Shown here: piece after piece, positions 7,531 to 16,321 of the stretch | Position numbering within the stretch: position 1 is the stretch's first letter | Layout of the letters: each line of letters opens with the position of its first letter | From: Bradyrhizobium sp. | GTDB taxonomy: Bacteria > Pseudomonadota > Alphaproteobacteria > Rhizobiales > Xanthobacteraceae | Length of the DNA stretch: 52,852 nt | Assembly: GCA_028290305.1 (NCBI GenBank) | Contig: JAQGKC010000255.1 | Span: 1-52,852 of the forward strand | Direction: 5' to 3' | Position numbers and translations under genes: made by a program | The notes under the pieces: model-generated | Databases searched by the model: none | What the model was told of the DNA's origin: nothing | What the model saw: the letters and a program-made list of their open reading frames with translations, nothing else

Positions 7531-8067
7531 TCCATAAACAACCGGATCCTCCGCGCAGGCGCCAAAGCCGCATTCCAGCAGCGTCGAAACCACGTTCAGC
7601 GCGGTCAGGCCGATCACCAGCCACACCGCCGTCATCGCGAACGCGCCTGGCGCAACTGGCTGTGTTGCTCCGTCCCCTTCGAACTGACGGTCGAACAACA
7701 GGACGATCGCGAGCAGGACAATGGCCGCGGCGAAGCCGATCAGTGCCCACGTGTAATAATGATAGCCGAACAGCGCGGTGCCGAAGCCTGCGTCTCCGGG
7801 CATGATGTGCAGAAAGACCTGGCGCGTCGAAAAAGCCATGCCGACGACGGCGGCCAACAGCGACAAGGCGTAGTGACTGGGACGCGGACCCCAGCGAACG
7901 TTCAGGATGGGACCGATCGCCAGCACCGCGAACTGGATGCGCTGAAGCAGGCACAGCGGGCAGGGCAGTTCATGCAGCAACAGTTGCGCCGCAAACGCTG
8001 CGGCCAGCACCAGCGCCACGGCGTAAAGGCTGAGCGCGTTGAGGGTTACGGCGACGGCGCGGGTCAT
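7510..8067 (-). CDS. dsbB: Disulfide bond formation protein DsbB
   Basis: A 185-residue inner-membrane protein with four predicted hydrophobic helices. The first periplasmic active-site pair is Cys36/Cys39 in LPCPLCLLQR; the second loop carries Cys166/Cys171 in LECGFGACAED. It reoxidises a DsbA-type thiol oxidase and passes electrons to quinone. Its start lies 9 bases after the stop of the small DUF5993 gene, so the two are co-transcribed. No dsbA is nearby. Confidence 0.9.
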   Translation of the reverse strand: MTRAVAVTLNALSLYAVALVLAAAFAAQLLLHELPCPLCLLQRIQFAVLAIGPILNVRWGPRPSHYALSLLAAVVGMAFSTRQVFLHIMPGDAGFGTALFGYHYYTWALIGFAAAIVLLAIVLLFDRQFEGDGATQPVAPGAFAMTAVWLVIGLTALNVVSTLLECGFGACAEDPVVYGLLKRGI

Positions 8068-8076
8068 GGATGTGCC

Positions 8077-8235
8077 TCAGAACGACAGCTTCAGCGTATC
8101 GGTCGCATGGTGCAGATAGGTCGCGACGGAGGCGAGGAGCAAGGCGGCGAACAGGGTGAGCGCGAGCGATCGCGAGCCCCGCCAGGCAACGAGCATCACA
8201 ACGGCCGCGGCCAGAAATAGCGCTGTGAATTCCAT
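8077..8235 (-). CDS. DUF5993-like small membrane protein upstream of dsbB
   Basis: A 52-residue protein starting MEFTALFLAAAVVMLVAWRG, with two hydrophobic helices and a short tail ending DTLKLSF. It sits directly upstream of dsbB in the same direction with a 9-base gap. I recognise this as the small membrane partner often encoded next to dsbB (DUF5993); its function is unknown but probably linked to the DsbB quinone oxidoreductase. Confidence 0.8.
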   Translation of the reverse strand: MEFTALFLAAAVVMLVAWRGSRSLALTLFAALLLASVATYLHHATDTLKLSF

Positions 8236-8311
8236 CGTAGCCCCGGATGCAAGCAAGCCCGCGGTACTCTACAATGCGCGGCCGAACAGCGCCATTCTGG
8301 AATGAATCGAA

Positions 8312-8701
8312 ATGACAACCACCATCTACGGCATCAAGAACTGCGACACCATGAAGAAGGCGCGCGCCTGGCTCGACAGCCATGACGTCGCTTACGACTT
8401 CCATGACTACAAGACCGAGGGCATTGCGAAAGACAAGCTCAAGCTGTGGTCCGACGAACTCGGCTGGGAAACCCTGCTTAATCGCGCCGGCACCACGTTC
8501 CGCAAATTGCCCGACGCCGACAAGGAAGGCCTGAATGAGCGCAAGGCCATTGCGCTGATGTTGGCGCTACCCTCCATGATCAAGCGGCCGGTGCTCGATC
8601 TCGGTGGTAAATTGCTGGTCGGGTTCAAGCCGGAGATCTATGCGAAGGAAGTGGCGCCGTCAGGCGGGGCGCGGCGCGGAAAGTCTAACTCAGCTCGATG
8701 A
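8312..8701 (+). CDS. ArsC/Spx family protein, YffB-like
   Basis: A 129-residue thioredoxin-fold protein of the ArsC/Spx/YffB family: MTTTIYGIKNCDTMKKARAW with a single cysteine at residue 11, DFHDYKTEG, and the C-terminal SMIKRPVLDLGGKLLVGF block characteristic of YffB. The single-cysteine N-C-D-T-M site suggests a glutathione-dependent thiol reductase rather than a true arsenate reductase. No ars genes are nearby. The last 17 bases overlap the convergent PAS_5 gene. Confidence 0.88.
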   Translation: MTTTIYGIKNCDTMKKARAWLDSHDVAYDFHDYKTEGIAKDKLKLWSDELGWETLLNRAGTTFRKLPDADKEGLNERKAIALMLALPSMIKRPVLDLGGKLLVGFKPEIYAKEVAPSGGARRGKSNSAR

Positions 8702-9308
8702 CATCATCCGATGCGCGGTGGCCCGCAGGACCGCGGACGAAGTCGAGGTCGATGACGGCTTTGACGACGCTGACGGGCGCCGTTTTGGGCGTGAGGCCCA
8801 TCAGGTTGCTGATCTTGAAACTGCCCTCGATGCTGATGGCCTTGTAGGAGCCGACGATCTGCTCGACATGATCGGCGCTTCCGAATGGCAACAGCAGCCG
8901 CTCATAGGAGACGTCCTTGCCGTCCGCATCCTGCACCATCGAAATCGAATAAATGGGCCGCTTTCGCGCCAGGCAGATGCGGTAGGAGGGGACCACCAGC
9001 GCATAGCGTGCCGGCCCGATCGCATCGTCAAGATAACGGTTGGTCCTCCTGTCGGGCTCGATGTGTTCGCTGCCGTAGGTCGCGGCCAGTCTCGAGCCTT
9101 CCTGGGTGATCAGAAATCGCGCGCTGTCGCCTTCGCCGACGACATCAAATCCCATCATGTCCGCCAATTCGTCCGCGATGCGATCAGGCCGGTAGTCGTG
9201 GAGGACGGGCAGGGTGCGGGGTTTGCGACGTGCGCGCAGCCACGCGTTGAGCAGATCGCGCTGTTTTACCGATCGGACCACCGAAGGATTGGCGCTCTCG
9301 AATCCCAT
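8685..9308 (-). CDS. PAS_5 family protein (copy 1)
   Basis: A 207-residue protein starting MGFESANPSVVRSVKQRDLL. It matches the PAS_5 family of alphaproteobacterial single-domain proteins: an N-terminal helix (SVKQRDLLNAWLRAR), DYRPDRIADELADMMGFDV, and a C-terminal VSYERLLLPFGS strand. No output domain is present. It is 4 bases downstream of a diverged paralogue, clearly a tandem duplication. The ligand and partner are unknown. Confidence 0.85.
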   Translation of the reverse strand: MGFESANPSVVRSVKQRDLLNAWLRARRKPRTLPVLHDYRPDRIADELADMMGFDVVGEGDSARFLITQEGSRLAATYGSEHIEPDRRTNRYLDDAIGPARYALVVPSYRICLARKRPIYSISMVQDADGKDVSYERLLLPFGSADHVEQIVGSYKAISIEGSFKISNLMGLTPKTAPVSVVKAVIDLDFVRGPAGHRASDDVIELS

Positions 9309-9312
9309 TTGC

Positions 9313-9912
9313 TTAACTGAATTCGATCACGTCGCCGGCCGGGATGCGGCCGGGTATGCGGTGAAAAAGGTTGCGATCGATGACGGTGCGAAGCTTCGGC
9401 GTCGGCAAGGTGTCATTTCCCCGCATCAGATTCCTGATTTCAAAACCGCCATCTTCACAGATGGTCTTCAGCGAGGCAATCACATGAGTGACATCGCCGC
9501 CATCCGAAAAGGGTAGCAGCAGGCGCTCATATGCGACGATTCGCCCATAGATGTCATCGATGTTGGAGATGGTGAAGACCGGAAGCGCACGCTTCACGCA
9601 TTCGTAGTAGACAGGCATCACGATGGGCACGAGTCTGGCCCCGAGATATTCGTCGAGATAGCGGCCTTTGCCGGTGTAGCCGTAGGCGCTCGACACGCGC
9701 GTGCCGTCGCTCTGGATCATGAAACGCGGAGGCTGTGTGGCCTCTACGGTATAGGACATCATGTCCGGAAGTTCATCGGCGAGCCGCGAGGGCCGGTATT
9801 CCCCGACACCCGGCAATTGCTGCTCGCGGGCATAAAGCCGCAGCCAGGTATTCAACAGATCCCGCTGCTTGATCGATTTGACGATCGTGGGGTTGGCGCT
9901 GTGGAATTCCAA
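9313..9912 (-). CDS. PAS_5 family protein (copy 2)
   Basis: A 199-residue paralogue of the preceding gene: SANPTIVKSIKQRDLLNTWLR, EYRPSRLADELPDMMSY, IVAYERLLLPFSDG and the shared ending DVIEFS against DVIELS. The two share layout end to end with moderate identity, so the duplication is old. It is probably transcribed first from a promoter in the AT-richer region 9913-10000, with the other copy downstream in the same operon. Confidence 0.85.
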   Translation of the reverse strand: MEFHSANPTIVKSIKQRDLLNTWLRLYAREQQLPGVGEYRPSRLADELPDMMSYTVEATQPPRFMIQSDGTRVSSAYGYTGKGRYLDEYLGARLVPIVMPVYYECVKRALPVFTISNIDDIYGRIVAYERLLLPFSDGGDVTHVIASLKTICEDGGFEIRNLMRGNDTLPTPKLRTVIDRNLFHRIPGRIPAGDVIEFS

Positions 9913-10090
9913 GGCCGCAATCCGATCTTATGCAAATGCCCAACCATTGACCTTAAGCGCAAATTTTTGATGAAAAAGTAAGATTGCACCGAAATACCCT
10001 TAATGGCTGCTTTCCAAGCGGCTCGACCGGGCCGCCCAAGACGCCCGGCACGCCCCTCGGATTGCCGCATTATGGACTACAGGGACCCTC

Positions 10091-10104
10091 CGGTTTGCAA
10101 ACCG
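10091..10104. repeat. 14-bp perfect palindrome
   Basis: CGGTTTGCAAACCG is a perfect 14-bp palindrome in the gene-free stretch between the PAS_5 pair and the frameshifted lipoprotein gene. It has no U-run on either side, so it is a better candidate for a protein-binding site than a terminator. No other copy was noticed in the window. Confidence 0.4.
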
Positions 10105-10132
10105 AAAGCCCCCCGGGAATCTCGATACACTT

Positions 10133-11192
10133 TTACCTGACCAGAGGAACGGTCAGCGCGACGCTCTTCAACAAATCCGACGACAGTGTAACTGCTCCGG
10201 CAATAATGCTTGGATCGGTTGAATGGAATTCGGTTAACACGCCATCGGTGAACGCAATCGTTGTGTGATTTTCTACGAAGACACGCCGACTGAATTCGAC
10301 GAAGGCAAGCCTGTTTGTCGCAATTGGTACCGCTACCGGGCCAAACGTCTGCGTGAAGGACAATGGTGCATTTCCGACCGCCAATTTTGGAACAAGTACC
10401 GTATAGAGCTTCACGGGCTTGTCTTGGCCCTGCACGTGGTTGGATTGTAAAGACACCGTCACGTTAATTCTGACCATTCCCGATGGTCGAAAACAGATTG
10501 CGCGTTCACAGGGGTCTCCTGGCGTAGCCAGATTTTGGGATGATGCCAGCGCGCCCATGAAAGGGGACGGACTCGCTAAGCAATTCCCGGGTTGCGGTTA
10601 AAGTAAGGGCGCAATGCTCGGACCACAGCAAGTCATTCTGTACGAGTTTCGTCGGATCGGACTTGCGCGAAAGCTCAACCAAGAGTTCCGATTTCAGATT
10701 TGTCGTGCAGCCTGCGTCAGAGAGTTGGCTTGGCATGCCCGTGCCGGGAGCGACGAGTTCCGCTTTCAGGGCGGCTGCCTTTGCCGTACTGCCGGCTTGA
10801 GTAATCAGGGCATTTGCCGCTTCGACGATTTTTACAGTCTGGTCGCTACTTTTCGAAGCGACGCTCTTGATCGTCATTCCATCGAAGAAAATGTCGAAGT
10901 CGTCGTCTGACAACTGAGAGTGCCCGTAAGACAGTATCCGCATCGGAGTGTCAGTGTCTGCCGTCACCGTCTGCTTTGTATCCGGCGTAAGCGTTATCAG
11001 TCCAGTGCTTCCGTCGTAGGAAGCGGTAAATTTCCAAGTCGCTTTCGGAAGGTAGTAAGCCACCACGGCTCCGTCTTCGCGTCCGGCGGCGCCCTCCGGC
11101 TTATCGAGACTGACTGGTGCGACGATGTATCCGGTGCATCCGACGCAGCCTAGAGCGATGGTTAGAAATAATATGGTTCTCGCGTAAATCAT
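10133..11192 (-). pseudogene. Putative lipoprotein gene interrupted by a frameshift
   Basis: The 5' part (11192 to 10506) encodes an exported protein starting MIYARTILFLTIALGCVGC, a lipoprotein-type signal, then a beta-rich domain of about 190 residues. The frame ends in unrelated residues after the CCCCTTT run at 10561-10567. The next frame (10558 to 10133) continues at once with MGALASSQNLATPGDPCERA. Removing one C from the run joins them as ESVPFMGALASSQ, giving one protein of about 350 residues. Either the gene has decayed or this is a sequencing error at a homopolymer. I do not recognise the family. Confidence 0.65.
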
Positions 11193-11564
11193 GGTTGCCC
11201 CCACTATGAATTCCAATGTCTGGAATGCTTCCCCAAGCGTGCAAAGTGTATCTGGTCCGATCGCAATTGGAAGGTGCGCGTGGACGGCGCTCCGGTGATG
11301 GCCGTCTGGGTGACGATTGCCAACCGCCGCCAAACCGCTCAATTGCGCAGTCGAGCAATTCGACTAATGGCGAATTCGAACCAGTGCTCGCGCGTGCCTT
11401 TGCCCAGCATTCCACCTTGCGTAACGCCCGCCGTTGACGGCATATTCCGGCCGGAGGCGGCGGTCCGGGACGGATTTTCCAAGGCGTCTTAGAGACCTGC
11501 CAGTTAGGAAAAAATTGGCTACGCGCGAGGGGATTCGCGGCGATAGCTGACGGGGGAAATTTGA
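11193..11564. other. Gene-free stretch between lipoprotein gene and livG
   Basis: 372 bases between divergent genes. It should hold the promoters of the lipoprotein gene (minus strand) and of the transporter operon (plus strand). A plus-strand frame from 11274 to 11492 is open, but its product resembles nothing I know. The final bases before livG include GGGGGAAA, a ribosome-binding site for its TTG start. Confidence 0.4.
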
Positions 11565-12320
11565 TTGGCCGATGAGTTCATTCTCGAAACCCACGGATTG
11601 ACCAAGGAATTCGCGGGGTTCTTTGCCGTTCGTGATGTTGGTCTGCGGGTTCGCCGCGGCAGCATTCATGCGTTGATCGGGCCGAACGGGGCCGGGAAAA
11701 CGACGTGCTTTAATCTTCTGACCAAGTTCCTGAAGCCTTCAGCCGGCCAAATCCTGTATAAGGGACAGGATATTACCGCGCTGGCGCCGGCCGATGTGGC
11801 GCGCCTCGGCCTGGTCCGCTCGTTCCAGATCTCGGCGGTGTTCCCACATCTGACCGCGCTGGAGAATGTGAGGGTCGCGTTGCAGCGCCAGCACGGTCAC
11901 TCCTTCGATTTCTGGCGTTCCAAAACAGTGCTCGACCGCTTCAACGGCCGCGCCCATGAATTGCTCGACGATGTGGGCCTGAGCGAGTTTGCAACCACGC
12001 CGGCGGTCGAGATGCCCTATGGGCGCAAACGCGCGCTCGAAATTGCGACGACGCTGGCGCTCGATCCGGAAATGATGCTGCTCGACGAGCCGATGGCCGG
12101 CATGGGACATGAAGACATCGACAAGATCGCGGCATTGATCAAGCGCATCTCCGCGAAATACACCATCCTGATGGTCGAACATAATCTGAGCGTCGTCGCC
12201 AACCTTTCCGACATCATCACCGTGCTGACGCGTGGTCACGTGCTTGCGGAAGGCAATTATGCCGACCTGTCCAAGGATGAGCGCGTCAAGGAAGCCTATC
12301 TGGGGGCAGGTCATGGCTGA
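11565..12320 (+). CDS. livG: Branched-chain amino acid-type ABC transporter ATP-binding protein (LivG)
   Basis: A 251-residue cytoplasmic ATPase. Walker A GPNGAGKTT is near residues 39-47, Walker B MMLLDEPMAGM follows, and the H-loop is in ILMVEHN. The signature is the degenerate MPYGRKRALEIATTL seen in part of this subfamily instead of LSGGQ. The LivG-specific pattern VRSFQISAVFPHLTALENV is clear. The start is a TTG after GGGGGAAA. Its stop overlaps the livF start. It is the first gene of a five-gene uptake cluster. Confidence 0.92.
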   Translation: MADEFILETHGLTKEFAGFFAVRDVGLRVRRGSIHALIGPNGAGKTTCFNLLTKFLKPSAGQILYKGQDITALAPADVARLGLVRSFQISAVFPHLTALENVRVALQRQHGHSFDFWRSKTVLDRFNGRAHELLDDVGLSEFATTPAVEMPYGRKRALEIATTLALDPEMMLLDEPMAGMGHEDIDKIAALIKRISAKYTILMVEHNLSVVANLSDIITVLTRGHVLAEGNYADLSKDERVKEAYLGAGHG

Positions 12321-13062
12321 TTTGAAAATGGCCGAAGCAACCGCGACGAAATCCGGCGCAGGCAAGCCGGTGCTGTCGGTTCAGAATCTCGAAGCCTGGT
12401 ACGGCGAGTCCCACATCCTTCACGGCATCGATTTCAACGTGAACGCCGGTGAAGTCGTCACGTTGCTCGGGCGCAATGGCGCCGGCAAGACGACGACGCT
12501 GAAATCGGTCATGGGCATTATCGGCAAGCGCACCGGCTCGATCCGTTTCGATGGTCAGGAGATATGCCGGACGTCGTCGGACAAGATCGCGCGCATGGGC
12601 ATCGCTTTTTGCCCCGAAGAGCGCGGGATTTTCGCCAGTCTCGACGTCCGCGAAAATCTGCTGCTGCCGCCGGTGGTGCGCGCTGGCGGGTTGTCGCTGG
12701 ATCAAATATTCGACCTGTTTCCCAACCTCAAGGAACGGCTTAACAGCCAGGGCACCAAATTGTCAGGCGGTGAACAGCAGATGCTGGCGATCGCCAGAAT
12801 CCTGCGTACCGGCGCGCGTTTTCTGATGCTGGACGAGCCGACCGAAGGCCTTGCGCCGGTCATCATTCAGCAGATCGGCCACACCATCGCGCGGCTTAAG
12901 TCGGAAGGCTTTACCATCCTTCTGGTGGAACAGAATTTCCGTTTCGCAGCGACCGTAGCCGACCGCTTTTTCATCGTCGAGCATGGCAAGATCATCGACG
13001 GTTTCGCGAGCGCGGAGCTGCAGGCCAATATGGACAAGCTTCACACCTATCTCGGCGTCTGA
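12313..13062 (+). CDS. livF: Branched-chain amino acid-type ABC transporter ATP-binding protein (LivF)
   Basis: A 249-residue second ATPase: Walker A GRNGAGKTTTLKSVMG, signature KLSGGEQQMLAIARIL, Walker B FLMLDEPTEGLAP and H-loop ILLVEQN. An extra 25 residues before the domain (MADLKMAEATATKSG) are low in complexity. The ATG at 13061-59 frame-mates was excluded; the chosen ATG at 13313-1000 upstream, namely 12313, overlaps the livG stop by 8 bases, giving coupled synthesis of the ATPase heterodimer. Confidence 0.92.
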   Translation: MADLKMAEATATKSGAGKPVLSVQNLEAWYGESHILHGIDFNVNAGEVVTLLGRNGAGKTTTLKSVMGIIGKRTGSIRFDGQEICRTSSDKIARMGIAFCPEERGIFASLDVRENLLLPPVVRAGGLSLDQIFDLFPNLKERLNSQGTKLSGGEQQMLAIARILRTGARFLMLDEPTEGLAPVIIQQIGHTIARLKSEGFTILLVEQNFRFAATVADRFFIVEHGKIIDGFASAELQANMDKLHTYLGV

Positions 13063-13102
13063 GAACAACCAGAAGAAAATCGAAAGAAAAGAGGAGACTA
13101 CT

Positions 13103-14323
13103 ATGAAGAATAAAATTTCGGCGCTGTTACTTGGAACAGCGCTGGCCCTCGCTGCCGGCAATCTTGCTTTTGCGCAGGACAAGACGGTGAAAATCGGGGC
13201 GCTGAGCGATCAGTCCGGTCTTTACGCCGATCTCGGTGGTCCCGGCTCGACGCTGGCGGCGCAGATGGCGGTCGAGGATTCCGGTCTGACGGCCAAGGGC
13301 TGGAAGATCGACATTGTTTCCGGCGATCACCAGAATAAGCCCGATGTCGGCGTGAATATTGCGCGGCAGTGGTTCGATGTCGACAAAGTCGATGTCATCG
13401 TTGACGTTCCGAACTCCGGCGTCGCGTTAGCGGTCAGCAACCTCGTGAAGGAGAAAAACGGGGTCTTCATCAATTCCGGCGCAGGCTCGTCGGATTTGAC
13501 CAACGCGCAGTGCACGCCGAACACCATCCACTGGACCTACGACACCTACACGCTGGCGCACGGCACCGGCTCGGCATTGACCAAGGCGGGCGGCGATAGC
13601 TGGTTTTTCCTGACGGCCGATTACGCTTTTGGTGCCGCACTCGAGCGCGATACCACTGCGGCGGTGAAGGCGATGGGCGGCAAGGTGCTCGGCGGCGTCA
13701 AGCATCCGCTTAGCACGTCGGATTTCTCCTCCTTCCTGCTGCAGGCGCAGGCCTCGAAAGCCAAAATCATCGGCCTGGCCAATGCCGGCGCCGACACCAC
13801 GACTTCGATCAAGCAGGCCGCCGAATTCGGTCTGATGGCGGGAGGCCAGAAACTTGCGGCGTTGCTGTTGTTCATCAGCGACGTCCACTCGCTCGGCCTC
13901 AACACGGCGCAAGGGTTGAACTTCACTGAGACTTTCTACTGGGACATGAACGACGGGAGCCGGGCGTTCTCCAAGCGTTTCCAGGAGCGCATGAAGAATC
14001 ACAGCATGCCGACCATGGTACATGCCGGCGTCTATTCGGGCCTGCTGCATTACTTCAAGGCGCTGGAAGCGCTTGGCGGCAATCCGCATGATGGCGCCAA
14101 GATTGTCGCCAAGATGAAGGAAATGCCGACCGATGATCCGCTATTCGGCAAAGGCAGTATTCAGCCGAACGGCCGCACGATTCATCCGGCCTATCTTTTC
14201 GAAGTCAAGAAGCCGTCGGAGTCCAAAGGACCCTGGGACTATTACAAGCTCCTTGCTACCATCCCCGCCGACGAGGCCTTTACGCCGCTGGACAAGAGCA
14301 CCTGTCCCTTGCTGAAGAAGTAA
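13103..14323 (+). CDS. Periplasmic substrate-binding protein of the Liv-type transporter
   Basis: A 406-residue exported protein. The signal peptide MKNKISALLLGTALALAAG ends at AFA-Q, then VKIGALSDQSGLYADLGGPG, the start of a type I periplasmic binding fold (LivJ/LivK, Leu/Ile/Val-binding family). A strong GAGGAG ribosome-binding site precedes the ATG. The family covers amino acids, amides, urea and aromatic acids; this branch (with YDTYTLAHGTGSAL and GGDSWFFLTADYAFG) does not let me name the ligand. High expression is implied by the ribosome-binding site and the hairpin that follows. Confidence 0.9.
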   Translation: MKNKISALLLGTALALAAGNLAFAQDKTVKIGALSDQSGLYADLGGPGSTLAAQMAVEDSGLTAKGWKIDIVSGDHQNKPDVGVNIARQWFDVDKVDVIVDVPNSGVALAVSNLVKEKNGVFINSGAGSSDLTNAQCTPNTIHWTYDTYTLAHGTGSALTKAGGDSWFFLTADYAFGAALERDTTAAVKAMGGKVLGGVKHPLSTSDFSSFLLQAQASKAKIIGLANAGADTTTSIKQAAEFGLMAGGQKLAALLLFISDVHSLGLNTAQGLNFTETFYWDMNDGSRAFSKRFQERMKNHSMPTMVHAGVYSGLLHYFKALEALGGNPHDGAKIVAKMKEMPTDDPLFGKGSIQPNGRTIHPAYLFEVKKPSESKGPWDYYKLLATIPADEAFTPLDKSTCPLLKK

Positions 14324-14330
14324 TCCCCGA

Positions 14331-14367
14331 CGTTCGGCGGCATCGTGCCGCCGAACGTTTTGTTTTT
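14331..14367 (+). terminator. Hairpin with U-run after the binding-protein gene
   Basis: CGTTCGGCGGC (14331-14341) pairs perfectly with GCCGCCGAACG (14347-14357) around a 5-base loop, followed by TTTTGTTTTT. It lies 7 bases after the binding-protein stop and 24 bases before the permease start. It probably terminates most transcripts, keeping binding protein above permease levels, a common arrangement in such operons. Confidence 0.85.
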
Positions 14368-14391
14368 AGACGTTGAGCGCGAGAAAGATTC

Positions 14392-15255
14392 ATGCAGGCC
14401 CTTTACGCCCAACTCCTGGTCGGACTGATCAACGGCTCGTTCTACGCGCTGCTCAGTCTTGGGCTCGCCGTAATCTTCGGGATGCTCAACATCATCAACT
14501 TCGCCCACGGCGCGCTCTACATGATGGGCGCATTCTGCGCGTACTTCCTGCTCAACGTGGCAAATATCGGTTATTGGCCGGCACTGATCCTGGCCCCCGT
14601 CGCGGTCGGAATTTTCGGCATGATCCTTGAGCGGACGATGCTGCAATGGCTGTCTGGCCTCGATCATCTCTATGGCTTGCTGCTCACGTTCGGAATGGCG
14701 CTGATCATCCAGGGCGTCTTCCAGAACTACTTTGGTTCATCCGGTCTGCCTTATTCGATCCCCGATGAACTCAAGGGCGGCATGAATTTGGGATTCATGT
14801 ATCTGCCGATCTATCGTGGCTGGGTGGTGGTGTTCTCGCTCGTGGTGTGCCTGCTCACCTGGTATTTGATCGAGCGGACGCGGCTCGGTGCTTACTTGCG
14901 CGCCGCCACTGAAAACCCGACGCTGGTGCGCGCTTTCGGCATCAACGTGCCGCGGATGATCACACTGACGTACGGACTCGGCGTCGGCCTTGCCGCGCTG
15001 GCCGGGGTGTTGTCGGCGCCGATCAATCAGGTGCGGCCGCTGATGGGCGCCGATCTGATCATCGTCGTGTTCGCGGTGGTGGTGATCGGCGGCATGGGTT
15101 CCATCATGGGATCGATCATCACCGGCTTTGCGCTTGGCGTGATCGAGGGATTGACCAAATACTTTTATCCCGAAGCCTCCAACACCGTGGTATTTGTCCT
15201 GATGGTGCTGGTGCTGCTTGTGAAGCCTTCGGGATTGACGGGACGGGCGAGCTGA
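14392..15255 (+). CDS. livH: Branched-chain amino acid-type ABC transporter permease (LivH)
   Basis: A 287-residue inner-membrane permease with about eight hydrophobic segments. LivH-family motifs are present: GLINGSFYALLSLGLAVIFG at the N-terminus, FAHGALYMMGAF, and the cytoplasmic coupling stretch RAATENPTLVRAFGINV, where it meets the ATPase. GGMGSIMGSIITGFALGVIE follows near the C-terminus. The gene is followed by livM after a single base. Confidence 0.92.
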   Translation: MQALYAQLLVGLINGSFYALLSLGLAVIFGMLNIINFAHGALYMMGAFCAYFLLNVANIGYWPALILAPVAVGIFGMILERTMLQWLSGLDHLYGLLLTFGMALIIQGVFQNYFGSSGLPYSIPDELKGGMNLGFMYLPIYRGWVVVFSLVVCLLTWYLIERTRLGAYLRAATENPTLVRAFGINVPRMITLTYGLGVGLAALAGVLSAPINQVRPLMGADLIIVVFAVVVIGGMGSIMGSIITGFALGVIEGLTKYFYPEASNTVVFVLMVLVLLVKPSGLTGRAS

Positions 15256-15256
15256 C

Positions 15257-16225
15257 ATGACGGCCATGACCGACGATACGGTACCGGTAACCTCGCGCAT
15301 CATCCGCGACGAGATGATCGCGTTCGGCATCATGACGGCGCTATTGCTGATCGTGCCCTTCACCGGCGTCTACCCGTTCTTCGTGATGCAGGCGTTGTGC
15401 TTTGCGCTATTGGCCTGCGCCTTCAACCTGCTGATCGGATATGGCGGACTGTTGTCGTTCGGCCACGCGATGTTTCTGGGGACGGCGGGCTACATCACCG
15501 CGCATGCGTTGAAGGTCTGGGGTCTCGCGCCCGAGCTTGCAATTCTGGTCGGCACCGCCGGCGCTGCCGGACTTGGCGTCATCACTGGGCTCGTCGCCAT
15601 TCGTCGGCAAGGCATCTATTTCGCGATGATCACGCTCGCTCTGTCGCAACTATTGTATTTCATCTATCTGCAGACGCCGTTCACCCACGGCGAAGACGGC
15701 ATCCAGGGTATTCCGCAAGGATACCTGTTCGGCGTTTTCAATCTCGCGAACCCGACGATCCTTTATTACGTCATTCTCGCCGGGTTCCTGCTGGGTTTTC
15801 TGCTGATTTTTCGCACCATCAACTCCCCGTTCGGTGAGGTGCTGAAATCGATCCGCGAGAATGAACAGCGGGCAATATCGCTCGGTTACAAAACCGACCA
15901 GTACAAGCTGCTCGCCTATATCTTGTCCGGCACGCTGGCGGGATTTGCCGGCGCGCTGAAGGTGTTTGTCGCGCAGAACGCGTCGCTCACCGATGTACAC
16001 TGGAGCATGTCGGGCGAAATCGTGCTGATGACGCTGGTTGGCGGTCTCGGTACCATCTTTGGTCCGGTCGTCGGGGCCTTCGTAATCATCGCCATGCAAC
16101 AATATCTGGCCGGATTCGGACAATGGGTGACGGTGATCCAGGGCGTGATCTTCGTGGTTTGCGTGCTGACGTTCCGCCGGGGCGTAATTGGCGAGATCGC
16201 ACATTATTTCCGACGGTCTCTTTAA
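15257..16225 (+). CDS. livM: Branched-chain amino acid-type ABC transporter permease (LivM)
   Basis: A 322-residue second permease with about nine to ten hydrophobic segments. LivM features are CAFNLLIGYGGLLSFGHAMF, GIYFAMITLALSQLLYF, the coupling motif GEVLKSIRENEQRAISLGYK and GGLGTIFGPVVGAFV. It completes the heterodimeric membrane channel. Start at 15257, one base past the livH stop; an internal ATG at 15266 is an alternative. Confidence 0.92.
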   Translation: MTAMTDDTVPVTSRIIRDEMIAFGIMTALLLIVPFTGVYPFFVMQALCFALLACAFNLLIGYGGLLSFGHAMFLGTAGYITAHALKVWGLAPELAILVGTAGAAGLGVITGLVAIRRQGIYFAMITLALSQLLYFIYLQTPFTHGEDGIQGIPQGYLFGVFNLANPTILYYVILAGFLLGFLLIFRTINSPFGEVLKSIRENEQRAISLGYKTDQYKLLAYILSGTLAGFAGALKVFVAQNASLTDVHWSMSGEIVLMTLVGGLGTIFGPVVGAFVIIAMQQYLAGFGQWVTVIQGVIFVVCVLTFRRGVIGEIAHYFRRSL

Positions 16226-16321
16226 GCGGACCGATTTCCGGGGCATTTCCGAACCCTACAAAGCGGTGGATGACCGGGTTCCTCCGGCCGCTCGCCATGC
16301 GCTTTCCCGAGAAAAGGGTTT

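Noticed and set aside
10005..10130. GC-rich palindromic stretch considered as a tRNA or tRNA fragment
   Set aside because: No T-arm, acceptor pairing or CCA end could be drawn around the palindrome.
11274..11492. Plus-strand frame of 72 codons before livG
   Set aside because: No recognised family, no good ribosome-binding site and mixed codon use; possibly a decayed gene but unsupported.
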